Positions 34,108-42,936 of a stretch of 64,000 bases of DNA are shown here, piece after piece. The stretch lies in the NCBI RefSeq assembly GCF_036227325.1, contig NZ_CP109467.1:1240001-1304000 (forward strand), read 5' to 3'. The notes beneath the pieces were generated by a model, which was not told the origin of the DNA, ran no database searches, and was given only the letters and a program-made list of their open reading frames with translations. A program made the translations under genes and the position numbers. Each line of letters starts with the position of its first letter. The first letter of the stretch is position 1. The DNA comes from Streptomyces sp. NBC_01465. Its GTDB lineage: Bacteria; Actinomycetota; Actinomycetes; Streptomycetales; Streptomycetaceae.

Positions 34108-35010
34108 GTGCAGACCATGCAGGCGCAGAACAGGGACAGTTCGGGATTGCGGTGCCGCGTGCGGACGCCCGCCGGACGCAATCTGATGGTGGAGAGGCTG
34201 GGTGATCCGAACGGCAGGCCGGTGTTTCTGCTGCACGGGACCCCGGGCAGCAGGCTCGGGCCCGCGCCGCGCGGGATGGTCCTCTACCAGCGGGGACTGC
34301 AGCTCATCGCGTACGACCGTCCCGGGTACGGTCTGAGCGATCGTCATGAGGGGCGCACCGTCGCCGACACCGCCCAGGACGTGGTCACGATCGCGGACGC
34401 GCTGGGTCTGGACAAGTTCGCGGTCGTGGGCCGTTCCGGCGGCGCTCCGGGGGCCCTCGCCTGTGCGGCGCTGCTGCCGGACCGGGTGACCAAGGTGGCG
34501 GCGCTGGTGGCGCTGGCGCCGCGGGACGCGGAGGGCCTCGACTGGTTCGAGGGGATGACCGTCCACAACGTCGTCGAGTACACGATCGCCTTCGAGGACC
34601 CGGCGGAGCTCGTGGCCCGGCTGATCCCGCGCTCGGACGAGATCCGCAGGGACCCGGTCCTGCTCCTGGACCAGCTGCGCCGGGAGCTCACCGAACCGGA
34701 CCGCCGGGTGGTCTCCGACGCCGGCGTGCGGGCCATGCTGCTGCGCAACTACCAGGAGGCGCTGCGGATTTCGGCGTACGGCTGGATCGACGACGCGCTG
34801 GCGTTCTCCAGCCCCTGGGGCTTCGACCCGGCGGACATCCCGGGCCCGGTGATGCTCTGGCACGGCGCGCAGGACGTCTTCTCGCCGCCGGGCCACTCGC
34901 GGTGGCTGGCCCGGCGGATCCCGGGCGCGACGGCCGTCGTCGAACCGGCCGCCGCGCACTTCGACGCGCTGCACGCGCTGCCCAGGATCCTCAACTGGCT
35001 CGCGGAGTGA
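34108..35010 (+). CDS. Alpha/beta hydrolase
   Basis: 300 residues. GTG 34108 was chosen because it lies about 6 bases after AAGGGGGA; GTG 34102 and ATG 34117 are alternatives. The alpha/beta hydrolase fold is clear: oxyanion loop VFLLHGTPGSRLG, GLQLIAYDRPGYGLSD, the nucleophile elbow VVGRSGGAPGALA, the Asp strand MLWHGAQDVFSPP and the His in AAAHFDALHALP. The elbow is GRSGG rather than GHSMG, as in some esterases and proline iminopeptidase relatives. Cytoplasmic; substrate unknown. Confidence 0.88.
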   Translation: MQTMQAQNRDSSGLRCRVRTPAGRNLMVERLGDPNGRPVFLLHGTPGSRLGPAPRGMVLYQRGLQLIAYDRPGYGLSDRHEGRTVADTAQDVVTIADALGLDKFAVVGRSGGAPGALACAALLPDRVTKVAALVALAPRDAEGLDWFEGMTVHNVVEYTIAFEDPAELVARLIPRSDEIRRDPVLLLDQLRRELTEPDRRVVSDAGVRAMLLRNYQEALRISAYGWIDDALAFSSPWGFDPADIPGPVMLWHGAQDVFSPPGHSRWLARRIPGATAVVEPAAAHFDALHALPRILNWLAE

Positions 35011-35040
35011 TCCGCGGGCCGGTCGGACGGGGCGGACGGG

Positions 35041-38000
35041 TCAGACGGCGAGCGGCTCCAGGTCGCGGTTGATCCGCCGCTCGTCGCGCGCGTTCCGTAC
35101 GTACGCGTGGTCGTCGCCGAGAAGGCGCTGCAGCTCGTCGACGACCTCGTAGCGGATCTGCTGCGCCTCCTCCTTGCGGCCGAGCGCGTCCAGCGTCAGC
35201 GACAGGTTGGAGGCACAGGCCAGCGCCTCCGGGTGGTGCACGCCGAGCACGGTGCGCAGGGTGGCGACGGCCCGGCGCTCGATCTCCAGGGCTCCTTCCA
35301 GGTCGCCCAGGTCCGCCGTGACGTTGGCGAGGTTGACGGTGGCGAAGACCGTGTGCGGATGGGTCTCCCCCAGCACGTCCTCCATGCCGACGATGGTGCC
35401 CCGCAGCAGCGTCTCCGCGGTGTCGAGCGCCCCGCAGCCTCCCTGGTAGATCCCGAGGTTGTTGATCGCGGCGAGGGTGTACGGGTGGTGTTCGCCCGGC
35501 ACCTTCATGTACTGGTCGACGACCTCCTGGGCGGTGTCCCGCGCCCCCACCGGGTCCCCCGCGGCGAAGAGGTCCGCCGCGAGGTTGAGGTCGCAGGCGA
35601 TCCAGTCGGGGTTGGCCGCCGTGTACTTGGCCCGGTAGCGGCCGCGGGTGGCGATGGTCAGCCGCCGCGCGTCCTCAAGACGGCCCGCCCTGCGCAGCGA
35701 CACGGCCAGGGACTTGGCTGCGGCGAGCGTTCCGGGGAAGGCACGTCCCAGCTGGTCCTTGAAGATGTCGTACGTACGGCTGAGCAGCGCGACGGAGTCC
35801 TCGTACCGTCCGACCTCGCGCAGGTCGCGCGCCAGGTTCTGGGCGGAGGACAGGGTGTACGGGTGCTCCGGGCCGAGGACCTCGGTGCGCCGGTCGTAGA
35901 CGTCCTGGTCGATCTCGCGGGCGCGGGCGTACTGCCCGGCCATGCGCAGGTTGAGCGCCAGGTTGTTGGCCGCGGCGAGCGTCCTCGGGTGGGACTCGTC
36001 GAAGATCTGGCGGAACCCTTCGTGTGCGTCGGTCGCCAGCTCCATCGCCCGGCCGTAGAAGCCGAGCGCTCCGAGGTCCATCGCGAGGGAGCTCGTCGTC
36101 ATGTACGTGTGCGGGTGGGACTCCCCGAGGACCTCCTGCTGCCGGCGCAGCGTCTCCTCGTCGAGCTCCTTCGCCTCCACGTAACGCCCGCGCGAGCGCA
36201 GGATGTTGGAGAGGTGGAAGCGCAGATAGAGGTACTGGAGGTCGTTGTCGCCCAGGGTCTCGCGCCAGGTGTCGCGCAGCTCCCCGGCCAGGGTCGAGGC
36301 CGCGATGAAGTCGCCGCGCTTCCAGAGGTAGCGCACGCGGTCGATCATCAGGCGGCGGGTCTCGGGCTCCCTGCAGAGCCTGGCCTCCGAGGGGCCGAGG
36401 TGCGGCCAGATGGTGGCGAACCTCGGCCAGGTCTCGGGGTTGTCGATCGGCTCGTCCGCGTCGGGCCTGGCTCCGGAGAGGATGCGGTGCACGGCGTGCC
36501 GGGCGTCCCGCTGCTCCTCCTCGCTCAACTGGGCGCGGATGACGGCCTGGACGAGGCGGTGGACCTGGATGGAGCCGCCGACGGGGTCCACCTTGGCGAG
36601 GGCGAAGCGGCCGATCTCCCGGATGACCCGGCCGAGGACCAGCTTCTCCTGGAGGGTGGCGTCGTACGGCTTGAGCGCCTCGATCATCTCCTTGCTGTAG
36701 AGGAGATTGGCGTGGATCGGCTCGGGCGCGAAGAAGGCGCAGAGCTGCAGCAGCCGTACGGCGGCGGGCGAGCGCTCCTTGAGGCGGCGGATGGAGACGT
36801 TCCAGGTGGCGGCGACCGGTTCGGGGTAGCCGGCGGGCTGGTTGAGCGCCAGGACGCCGGTCGCCTGCTCGCTGAGCTGTTCCAGATAGGCGCCGACGGG
36901 CGTCGCGGTCTCGGCGATCCAGGCCGCCGCCTGTTCGACGGCGAGCGGCAAGTCCCCTACGGCGACGGCGACTTGGTCGGCGTCCTCGACGGAGAGGCCT
37001 GGCGCCCTGCGCCGCAGGTGCTCGATGGACTCCTCGCGCAGGAACACGTCGACGGGCAGCGCGTCCCCGTACTGCGACCAGCTCTGGTTCCTGGAGGTGA
37101 CGAGGATGTGCCCGGGTCCGCCCGGCGGGAAGAACCGCTTGAGCATCTCGGGGTCGTCGGCGTTGTCGAAGACGAGCAGCCAGCGCGAGGTGGGCACTCC
37201 GCGCCGCAGCAGGTCGACGGCCTCCTGGGAGGCGGCGGACATATCCTCGCCGCCCTGGGCGCCGATGCGGGTGGCGAGTTCGGCGAGGCCGGCCACCACG
37301 TCGTCGGTCTGCTCGGAGGAGATCCACCAGACGAGGTCGTAGTCGGCCATGAAGCGGTGTACGTACTCCAGGGCCACCTGCGTCTTGCCGACACCGCCGA
37401 GTCCGTAGAGGGTCTGCGGCTGGGGCAGGACCACGGCCATGCCGCCGCCCAGCTGGTCGCGCATCTTCTCCAGGACCATGGAGCGGCCCGTGAAGCCGGA
37501 GTTGCGGGCGGGCGCGTTCCAGATCTTCGGCACGGTGCCGGGGAAGCGCGGGCCGGGCGCGACCGGGTCGGCGAGCTGTGCGGGCCGCTCCAGCGCACGT
37601 AACAGGGCGTTGGTGGCGTGCACTTCGTCGAGCCGGAAGAGGTCGACCGGGTTGCGGTCGATGTACGGCGTGGTCAGCCGTACGTCACCGACGCGCAGCG
37701 GCAGCAGCTGGCGCCGGGCGCCGGTGGGGTCCTCGGCGGCCGTCCGCTCCCAGACCTCCATGGCCCGGGCGGACTTGAGGTAGGCGCTGGAGAGCACGAC
37801 GACGGTCCGGGCCGCGGCGTCATGGACCGCCAACTCGCCTTCGGGCGACTCCTGTTCGACGGAGACGTCGCGCGCCACGACGCGGAAGCCGGCGCGGCTG
37901 AGCACCGACTCGATCCAGTCGGCCCACATCCGGTTCTCGGCGACGTACGTGAGCAGCAGATCCGCGGGGAGCGCGGGCCTGCGCCGGGTGAAGGCGTCCC

Positions 38001-38994
38001 TGATGCGCAGCCGGGCCTCCTCCGGTATCGCCGGCATGGAGGTGATCTCGCGGCCGGTGACCTCGGCGACGAGGCGTTCGAAGGCGGAGAGCAGGGAGTT
38101 GGTGAGCCCGGCCTCGTCGCCGAAGGTGGCGAGGGTCTCCTCGTACGCGTAGTACGGGCGGTACGGGATCTCGACCGCACCCCAGTACGCGGTCGACTCC
38201 TCGGCGGAGAGCCCGCGCGGCAGCCGGTCGAACTTCAGCCGCGCCAGGGCCCGTCCGGCGTCCGCCTTCTCCTTCTCGCCCTCGTCGATGCGCATGGGGA
38301 CGGGGAGGATCTGGATGGAGCGGATGGAGCTGTAGCGCTCGTCGATCTGGCGGGCGACGGAGGCCGCGCCGTCGATGGACTGGTCGCTGAGGGTGAAGCA
38401 GTCGACGAGGACGTCCGGGAGGTGGACGGTGCAGATGTCGGCGATGTCGCTGAGGCCGGTGCGGCTGTCGATGAGGACGTAGTCGTAGTTGGCCTTCATG
38501 TCGTCGCGCAGCGCGTCGAAGAAGTGGCCGCCGCCGAGCCGGTCGTAGAAGTTGTCCCAGTCGAAGGTGGAGACGGTCGCGGAGTACTCGCGGTTCTGCC
38601 GTCCCGCGGAGACGAAGTCGAGCGTGCCGCCGTCGGGGAACTCCCAGCCGAGCGCCTCGGGGGTGAGGGAGACCGCGTGCTGCTGGATGCGCGCGTAGTC
38701 GCGGTGCCAGTCGTCGGCGCGCGGGACGGGGCTGGTCGCGGCCCAGGCGTACTCGGTGATCAGGTCGATGACACCGGTGGTGGCGCCGAGGGTCGAGGGG
38801 TCGAGAAACGGGTGGAAGAAGCGGTGCAGGCCGGGCGCTTCCAGGTCCCAGTCGACGGCGAGCACGCGCTTGCCGTTGGCGGCGAGGATCCAGGCCGTGT
38901 TGGCCAGGGCCATCGTCCGTCCCGTACCGCCCTTGTACGAGTAGAAGGTGATGATGCGGCCCTCCGGAGCGGCTGCGTCACGACTGGCTGTCAT
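35041..38994 (-). CDS. fxsT: FxSxx-COOH system giant protein: MinD/ParA-like ATPase, TIR, NB-ARC, TPR
   Basis: 1317 residues from ATG 38994 (GGAGG seven bases upstream). Domains in order: a SIMIBI ATPase with deviant Walker A KGGTGRT at 21-27, VLAVDWDLEAPG and DYVLIDSRTGLSD (about 12-335); a TIR-like domain (about 345-470); an NB-ARC/STAND ATPase with Walker A LGGVGKT near 530-537, Walker B WLLVFDNADD and LVTSRNQSW (about 500-800); a helical winged region; then TPRs of about 42 residues (about 915-1300), many ending in HPHT or HPYT. This is the architecture of FxsT in FxSxx-COOH RiPP loci. STAND proteins act as ligand-triggered switches, so it may sense the peptide or its target. It starts inside fxsC (17-base overlap). 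Confidence 0.9.
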   Translation of the reverse strand: MTASRDAAAPEGRIITFYSYKGGTGRTMALANTAWILAANGKRVLAVDWDLEAPGLHRFFHPFLDPSTLGATTGVIDLITEYAWAATSPVPRADDWHRDYARIQQHAVSLTPEALGWEFPDGGTLDFVSAGRQNREYSATVSTFDWDNFYDRLGGGHFFDALRDDMKANYDYVLIDSRTGLSDIADICTVHLPDVLVDCFTLSDQSIDGAASVARQIDERYSSIRSIQILPVPMRIDEGEKEKADAGRALARLKFDRLPRGLSAEESTAYWGAVEIPYRPYYAYEETLATFGDEAGLTNSLLSAFERLVAEVTGREITSMPAIPEEARLRIRDAFTRRRPALPADLLLTYVAENRMWADWIESVLSRAGFRVVARDVSVEQESPEGELAVHDAAARTVVVLSSAYLKSARAMEVWERTAAEDPTGARRQLLPLRVGDVRLTTPYIDRNPVDLFRLDEVHATNALLRALERPAQLADPVAPGPRFPGTVPKIWNAPARNSGFTGRSMVLEKMRDQLGGGMAVVLPQPQTLYGLGGVGKTQVALEYVHRFMADYDLVWWISSEQTDDVVAGLAELATRIGAQGGEDMSAASQEAVDLLRRGVPTSRWLLVFDNADDPEMLKRFFPPGGPGHILVTSRNQSWSQYGDALPVDVFLREESIEHLRRRAPGLSVEDADQVAVAVGDLPLAVEQAAAWIAETATPVGAYLEQLSEQATGVLALNQPAGYPEPVAATWNVSIRRLKERSPAAVRLLQLCAFFAPEPIHANLLYSKEMIEALKPYDATLQEKLVLGRVIREIGRFALAKVDPVGGSIQVHRLVQAVIRAQLSEEEQRDARHAVHRILSGARPDADEPIDNPETWPRFATIWPHLGPSEARLCREPETRRLMIDRVRYLWKRGDFIAASTLAGELRDTWRETLGDNDLQYLYLRFHLSNILRSRGRYVEAKELDEETLRRQQEVLGESHPHTYMTTSSLAMDLGALGFYGRAMELATDAHEGFRQIFDESHPRTLAAANNLALNLRMAGQYARAREIDQDVYDRRTEVLGPEHPYTLSSAQNLARDLREVGRYEDSVALLSRTYDIFKDQLGRAFPGTLAAAKSLAVSLRRAGRLEDARRLTIATRGRYRAKYTAANPDWIACDLNLAADLFAAGDPVGARDTAQEVVDQYMKVPGEHHPYTLAAINNLGIYQGGCGALDTAETLLRGTIVGMEDVLGETHPHTVFATVNLANVTADLGDLEGALEIERRAVATLRTVLGVHHPEALACASNLSLTLDALGRKEEAQQIRYEVVDELQRLLGDDHAYVRNARDERRINRDLEPLAV

Positions 38995-40324
38995 CCGTGT
39001 CCTCCGTGTCGGGAGCAAAATCGCGCATTCCGGGGCTGTAGTGCGTGGTGCCATAGCCGCCCGCCATCGGCCCTTCGAGCCGGGGCCGCTCCGAGTGGCC
39101 GCCGCCCCCCGGGGGCGGTGCGGGCGGATAGACCGCGGCGTGTTTCAGATACTGCTGGGCGGCCGCCTCGATGACCTGGGGCAGGACCGCCCCGAAGGCC
39201 TCCATGCTCGGTACTCCCTTGGCCGCGGCCCGCGAAGTGGCGCGCCCCTCGCGGAGTTTGGCGGGCATGGTGTCCTCGAGCTTGGCCGCGAGGTCGTTCT
39301 CGGCGGCTCTGGACTGGTGGTCGTCGCGGTTCCAGGGGACGATCACGCTGACCCAGGGCCGGTGTTCGGCGTCGAAGGCGGCCAGCCGGTTGCGGCGGTC
39401 CTCGTCGTGCAGGGCCCAGCGGTCCACGATCAGGACCTCGGGGTGGGACGGGGGCTGTTTCCCGTCGAGATGGAGCACCTGTTCGTCGAAGGAGACGGTG
39501 CTCGCCTGGTAGTTGAGTGCGCGCACCAGGTCCTCGGCCATGCTCACCAGCGGCCGGACGGCTATCGGGTGGTACGGGTTCCAGTCCAGCGGGCTGTCCC
39601 CGTAGTAGTCGGCGACCCTGCCCTCGGGCAGTTCGTGCCGGGTGGGCGCCGCGACGGTCAGTTGCATGGGACGGGGTCCCGCGCTCGGCGGGCCGAAGGC
39701 GCTGGGGGCTATCCGGTAGTCGACCGGGCGCCCCGGGCGGACGGCCGCGTCGTCGGCGACACTGACGATCCGCTTGGCCAGTTCGTACACGGCGTGCTCG
39801 TACTGCTCGTTGAATATCTTGAGCTTGATGAGCCCGTAGAGCCCGTCGGTGACGTACCGCTCGCCGAAGTCGCCGTGGTTGAACTGCAACCGCTCGGCGG
39901 GGCCCGGGAGTTGGTGTGGCGGCACCGGGACCCAGAGCGCGGGCACGATCGCCTCGGTGGGCCGGTTGGAGCGGGCCTGGTGCTGGATGGCCCGCTGGGC
40001 GAACGCGTACCACTCCTTGCCGCACATTTCGCTGGCGAAATAGCGCGGCGAGAAGAGCGGGACGAATACCCGGCAGTTCGCCAGTACGTCCCCGAGCCGC
40101 TCCGACCAGCCCTCGCCGGAGCGTATCTCCCGGTCCATGAAGCCCGCAGGGGCTCCGGCCGGGAGATCGGTCATGGCCATCACATGGCCGCAGAGATCAC
40201 GAAATAGTCTCTCGACCCACATATCGGGGTCGGGACCACCGGCTCCGTGCTTCGGAGTGTGCGCATAACTGAGAAAGAAGTACGGCCGATGATCCGCTGT
40301 TCGCGGTTGCGCTGTTCCTGCCAC
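38978..40324 (-). CDS. fxsC: TIR-like FxSxx-COOH system protein
   Basis: 448 residues from GTG 40324, which follows GGAGG-GGGGGG. An N-terminal TIR-like domain (about 14-130) has YFFLSYAHTPKHG, FMDREIRSGEGWSERLGDVLANCRVFVPLFSPRYFASEMCGKEWYAF-type segments. The S-E-M-C-G-K-E-W box holds a Glu at the place of the catalytic Glu of TIR NADases. A middle region and a conserved C-terminal FxsC region (about 250-400) with VLIVDRWALHDEDRR and WVSVIVPWNRDD follow, then a Gly/Pro-rich tail. Family members always accompany the FxSxx maturase. NADase activity is a possibility, not shown. It is third in the fxsA-B-C-T operon. Confidence 0.85.
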   Translation of the reverse strand: MAGTAQPRTADHRPYFFLSYAHTPKHGAGGPDPDMWVERLFRDLCGHVMAMTDLPAGAPAGFMDREIRSGEGWSERLGDVLANCRVFVPLFSPRYFASEMCGKEWYAFAQRAIQHQARSNRPTEAIVPALWVPVPPHQLPGPAERLQFNHGDFGERYVTDGLYGLIKLKIFNEQYEHAVYELAKRIVSVADDAAVRPGRPVDYRIAPSAFGPPSAGPRPMQLTVAAPTRHELPEGRVADYYGDSPLDWNPYHPIAVRPLVSMAEDLVRALNYQASTVSFDEQVLHLDGKQPPSHPEVLIVDRWALHDEDRRNRLAAFDAEHRPWVSVIVPWNRDDHQSRAAENDLAAKLEDTMPAKLREGRATSRAAAKGVPSMEAFGAVLPQVIEAAAQQYLKHAAVYPPAPPPGGGGHSERPRLEGPMAGGYGTTHYSPGMRDFAPDTEDTDDSQS

Positions 40325-40396
40325 ACGCCCCCCGTCCTCCCAATGAAGACATCATTCCGGAGCAGCCCCTGCTCCATCCCCACAACGTTCGGTCAA

Positions 40397-42547
40397 TCAG
40401 CGCCGCTTTTCGGTCAACCTCGAAGCGGCGCCCCATTCCTTCCAGACCTCTGCGACCAGGCTCTTGCCGCTGACGGTCAGTTCCGGAGCCCTTTCGAGCG
40501 CCTCCAGGGCCTGCCGGATATCGCCGCTGTACGTACCGAGCACGGCCCTTTCGTACGTTCCGGCCAGCAGCTCCGAGACGGTGAGCGGCCCCTCCGCCCA
40601 GCCCGCCGCGTACAGCCAGGCCCCGTCCTGCGCATAGAGATCGGCCACCTCGACCAGCGCCCGGAACTTCGCCCTCCGCACCCCGCGCGCCAACCCCTCC
40701 ACGCTGAGCCCGTCGATCGCGACACCCAGGGCGCCCAGCGCGTGCCGCCCGGCCCCGGGCTCCCCCGAGGCCAGCGGTGTGACCGTGGTCAGCCACTGCT
40801 CGGCGTCCTCGGCCACCGCGGGAAGCTCCCGGCGCAGCGAGGCCCAGACCTCGGTGAACCGGCGGCTCCACTCCTGTGCCCCGGCCTGCCCGAGGCGTGC
40901 GCCCGGTTCCGTACCGAAGCAGTCGCGGTACGGATCGAGGTCGTCCAGGGCGAGATCGGGCGCCCCGTCGCAGCCGATCCTGCGCAGGGGCTGCCACTCC
41001 CCCGTCCGGCCGGCGACGGTGAATCCCTTGTCGGCGACGAGCAGTTCGACCCGCCCGCTCGTCCCCTCGGGGGCCACACGCAGGGTGCCGAGGGTCGGCA
41101 GATGGAGCAGTCCGTCGGTATGGGCGACGGGGACCGTGAGCTCGAGAGCGCCCCGTACGGCCGCTGCGGCGACCAGGCCTCCCAGCGCGTCCAGCTCGGG
41201 GGCACGGCCCTCGCGCAGCGCGTCGAGCGCGCCGAGCAGCCAGCTGCGGGCGTACGGGTGGGCGAGCACCCCGTCGAGGCCCTCCTCCGCCCGCTCCTCG
41301 ACGAGACCGGCGAGCGCCCACGCCTCGTCCCAGGCCGCGCCGCCGCGTCCCGCGAGATCGGCGTTCAGCCGGGCGAGCAGAGTGCGGGTCAGATCCAGCT
41401 GGGCGGCGGCGGTCTCGTCCCGGTCCGGGAGGGCGGCCGGCGTACGCGCCTCGATGCCGCGCACCAGCGCTTCGAGATCGGTGCAGTAGACCGACTCGTG
41501 GTCGAAGGAACCGGCGCGGTAGCGGTGGGTGTAGAGCCCTCCGCCGCACGAACGTACGACGGGGCACGCACGGCAGGTCTCGCTGACGCCTTCGAGACCC
41601 AGCTGCCGTGCCCGGACGCCCGGGTGGGCCGCGACCTCGTCGAAGGCGTTGCGGAACACGTCGAATCCCGTGGCGGCGGCGCCCTCGTAGGCGGTCTTCA
41701 GCGAGTCGACCTGCTCCAGGGTCCCGTCGGTCTCCACGACCACCAGGTCGGTGGGGGCGAGGCCGAGCGATTCGGTCAGGCTCGGGCCGCCGTTCAGGGT
41801 GGAGATCACCGACTCGAAGAGGCGTACGGGAACCGGGCGGCCCTGGCCGTCCCAGCGGTCGTATACGGCGAGGATCCAGTCGGCGTACGCGGAGGGCGAG
41901 CCGTCCGGGCGGTGCGGGGGCTCGTCCCAGGTGGCATGGGGCAGCAGGAAGTCGATGCGCGGTGGATCAAGTTCGAGGAGGGCGTCGTACACCGCGAGCG
42001 GATCGTTCTCCACGTCGATGGTGCAGAGCAGGCCGAGGTTGAGGTGCGCGTACCGCTCCTCGCGCAGCAGGTCGACGGCCCTGAGCACCAGCGGATGACT
42101 GGTGCGGCCGTCGGCGAAGCGGCGGTGGCGGTCGTTGGAGGCCTGGTCGCCGTCGAGGGAGATGCCGACCCGGACGTTGAACTCGTCGAACAGGTCGAGA
42201 TAACGCGGGCTCAGCTGGAGGCCGTTGGTGTGGATGCGCAAGTCCAGCTCGGCCACGGGACCCAGCGCCTCCGTGAGCTCTTCGCAGACGCGGCGCAGAC
42301 GCGCGGGGCCGGCAAGAAGAGGCTCCCCTCCGTGCAGGATCACTGACACGGAGGGCAGTGCATGGGTCCTGGCATGCTCCGCCAGTCGCAGAGCAGTCTG
42401 GTGAATCGCTTCGTCAGAGATCGTTTTCGGGCGGGTACGCCAGCTCTGATCTGCGGATTCGTAGATATAGCAATGATCGCAGGCAAGATCGCATCTGCTG
42501 TGAACTTTCAGAACGATCTCGCGGAATGGGACCAGGGGTCCAGTCAT
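40397..42547 (-). CDS. fxsB: Radical SAM/SPASM peptide maturase FxsB with C-terminal extension
   Basis: 716 residues, ATG 9 bases after the fxsA stop. The radical SAM cluster motif is RCDLACDHC (Cys19, Cys23, Cys26), followed by LHGGEPLL. A SPASM-type Cys set, CRACPVVRSCGGG plus SVYC, lies at about 322-352 and binds auxiliary clusters. Residues about 375-716 are an extension; FxsB proteins with a beta-hydroxylase-like HExxH extension are known, but I find no HExxH here, so it fits the inactivated form. FxsB enzymes form three-residue cyclophanes by linking the aromatic ring of the first residue to the third side chain. The expected substrate is F-N-S at the FxsA C-terminus. The first 130 bases have visibly lower GC. 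Confidence 0.93.
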   Translation of the reverse strand: MTGPLVPFREIVLKVHSRCDLACDHCYIYESADQSWRTRPKTISDEAIHQTALRLAEHARTHALPSVSVILHGGEPLLAGPARLRRVCEELTEALGPVAELDLRIHTNGLQLSPRYLDLFDEFNVRVGISLDGDQASNDRHRRFADGRTSHPLVLRAVDLLREERYAHLNLGLLCTIDVENDPLAVYDALLELDPPRIDFLLPHATWDEPPHRPDGSPSAYADWILAVYDRWDGQGRPVPVRLFESVISTLNGGPSLTESLGLAPTDLVVVETDGTLEQVDSLKTAYEGAAATGFDVFRNAFDEVAAHPGVRARQLGLEGVSETCRACPVVRSCGGGLYTHRYRAGSFDHESVYCTDLEALVRGIEARTPAALPDRDETAAAQLDLTRTLLARLNADLAGRGGAAWDEAWALAGLVEERAEEGLDGVLAHPYARSWLLGALDALREGRAPELDALGGLVAAAAVRGALELTVPVAHTDGLLHLPTLGTLRVAPEGTSGRVELLVADKGFTVAGRTGEWQPLRRIGCDGAPDLALDDLDPYRDCFGTEPGARLGQAGAQEWSRRFTEVWASLRRELPAVAEDAEQWLTTVTPLASGEPGAGRHALGALGVAIDGLSVEGLARGVRRAKFRALVEVADLYAQDGAWLYAAGWAEGPLTVSELLAGTYERAVLGTYSGDIRQALEALERAPELTVSGKSLVAEVWKEWGAASRLTEKRR

Positions 42548-42556
42548 TCCGCCAGT

Positions 42557-42754
42557 CTAGAGCGCCGAGTTGAAGGTCGAGGCACGCATGGAGCGGCCGG
42601 TTGACGCGGGCAGAATGCGGCCGAGCTGCTGGGCGGCCTCGGCGCCGCGTACGTCGATCTCGGCCAGCGGCACACGGCTCTTCTTCGCGATGGCGAAGGA
42701 AGCGGAATTTACGGAGGTCTTCACGGCCGTCCTTGATGGGTGTTTTCTGGACAT
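42557..42754 (-). CDS. fxsA: FxSxx-COOH cyclophane RiPP precursor peptide
   Basis: 65 residues from ATG 42754; a GTG 24 bases upstream is the alternative start, and neither has a clear ribosome site. The last five residues are F-N-S-A-L, exactly the FxSxx-COOH signature (Phe61, Ser63). The leader contains SRVPLAEIDVRGAEAAQQLGRILPA, similar to other FxsA leaders. FxsB probably crosslinks Phe61 to Asn62/Ser63 to make a small cyclophane ring. No dedicated protease or ABC exporter gene is adjacent, so the product may stay inside and act with FxsC/FxsT. A promoter sits 46-73 bases upstream of the ATG. Confidence 0.87.
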   Translation of the reverse strand: MSRKHPSRTAVKTSVNSASFAIAKKSRVPLAEIDVRGAEAAQQLGRILPASTGRSMRASTFNSAL

Positions 42755-42799
42755 GGTCAGGGGTGCCGATACTTGCACCGTTGCAGTGTCGGCGGGTCG

Positions 42800-42827
42800 A
42801 CTTTACTCTCATGCACACTGATGGCAA
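42800..42827 (-). promoter_or_regulatory. Predicted promoter of the fxs operon
   Basis: On the minus strand: TTGCCA (42822-42827), 16-base spacer, TAAAGT (42800-42805). Transcription would start near 42793, about 40 bases before fxsA ATG 42754 and 15 before the alternative GTG at 42778. Confidence 0.45.
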
Positions 42828-42936
42828 CTGAACGCGGTCGTGTGTAACACGAGCGTTGCTCGGGGCTTGCTGGGGAAATTCGGAGTGACACGTTCCATCG
42901 AAAGAGTGAAGACTAAAATCGCAGACGGGGGTACAC

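Noticed and set aside
35107..37602. Open frame of about 830 codons antisense to fxsT
   Set aside because: Low-complexity shadow of the TPR and NB-ARC coding region.
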